Of a DNA stretch of 22,887 nt, positions 22,810-22,887 are shown piece by piece. The position numbers and the translations under genes were made by a program. The DNA is from Fidelibacterota bacterium (lineage in GTDB: Bacteria; Marinisomatota; Marinisomatia; SCGC-AAA003-L08; GCA-002719095): positions 1 through 22,887 of the forward strand of contig PAHI01000059.1 of assembly GCA_002705575.1 (NCBI GenBank), read 5' to 3'. The notes beneath the pieces were generated by a model. It was not told where the DNA came from. It did not search any database and saw nothing but the letters and a program-made list of their open reading frames with translations. How positions within the stretch are numbered: the stretch's first letter is position 1; every line of letters begins with the position of its first letter.

Positions 22810-22887
22810 AAAAAATATTTAACATATTATTTATACTGTCTTTTTTATATTCAAGTGAAATAAAAGAAAGAACTATTGATTCTATAA
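22806..22887 (+). CDS. Start of an exported protein under Fur control (partial)
   Basis: 27 codons from ATG at 22806, running off the window. KK, then a hydrophobic segment (IFNILFILSFLYSS), then EIKERTIDSI. This is a signal peptide followed by an acidic/polar start. With two Fur boxes upstream, an iron-uptake protein such as a TonB-dependent receptor or an iron-binding lipoprotein is likely, but the visible part cannot show which. No Shine-Dalgarno of its own is seen; it may be reached by coupling from the 17-codon ORF. Confidence 0.6.
   Translation, partial: MKKIFNILFILSFLYSSEIKERTIDSI

Noticed and set aside
1..22887. CRISPR array, insertion sequence, tRNA or rRNA
   Set aside because: No spaced direct repeats, transposase motifs, terminal inverted repeats, tRNA arms or rRNA-like stretches were seen. 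The only clear direct repeat is the pair of Fur boxes.

Overview
The window is AT-rich DNA from a free-living bacterium, most likely of the FCB (Fibrobacterota-Chlorobiota-Bacteroidota) group and plausibly a marine Marinimicrobia (SAR406)-type lineage. The evidence is a C-terminal tail resembling a type IX secretion sorting domain at the left edge, asparagine-rich D-x-N-x-N-G-x-W calcium-loop motifs, a cytosolic tricorn-type protease, and surface lipoproteins of a kind common in Bacteroidota. The assignment comes from protein style only; there is no rRNA in the window. Gene packing is dense, and no stretch over 300 bases lacks a gene. I saw no tRNA, rRNA, insertion sequence, integrase or CRISPR array.

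Layout. (1) 1-91 (+): last 29 codons of a probable sorting-tail protein. (2) 97-6516 (-): a five-gene peptide importer operon, order binding protein, permease B, permease C, ATPase D, ATPase F. The permeases resemble YejB/YejE of the microcin C/peptide transporter more than OppB/OppC. Three of its junctions are one-base TAATG overlaps. (3) 6647-9392 (+): tldD-tldE, a zinc peptidase pair, transcribed divergently from the importer. (4) 9397-9948 (-): a YqgE/AlgH-family protein. (5) 10047-13649 (+): a compact operon with a hexapeptide-repeat acyltransferase, a START-like exported protein, a glutathione-peroxidase-like lipoprotein, two membrane proteins of the steroid-5-alpha-reductase/DUF1295 superfamily and a small Smr protein. 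(6) 13711-15498 (+): a GAF-GGDEF-EAL protein with a degenerate GGDEF site and an intact EAL site. (7) 15502-15900 (-): an exported MORN-repeat protein. (8) 16084-17472 (-): a four-gene set with a lipoprotein cytochrome c, a 50-residue two-helix membrane protein and two exported or membrane proteins of unknown function. (9) 17583-18785 (-): a surface beta-propeller lipoprotein behind what reads as a cobalamin riboswitch, making it a candidate BtuG-like vitamin B12 binder. (10) 18874-19404 (+): an exported protein of unknown function. (11) 19401-22577 (-): a 1058-residue tricorn-like peptidase. (12) 22672-22887 (+): a promoter with two Fur-type operators, a 17-codon leader ORF and the start of an exported protein.

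Taken together, the window suits a heterotroph that imports peptides (Yej-type ABC system) and degrades them in the cytoplasm (tricorn-like protease, TldD/TldE). It scavenges corrinoid at the cell surface under riboswitch control and controls a probable iron-uptake gene with a Fur-type repressor. The most interesting items are the B12 riboswitch with its propeller lipoprotein, which has two competing candidate loop partners. Others are the paired calcium-loop motifs inside the YejE-like permease, the tandem Fur boxes with an ATGA-coupled leader ORF, and the lipid-like operon at 10047-13649.
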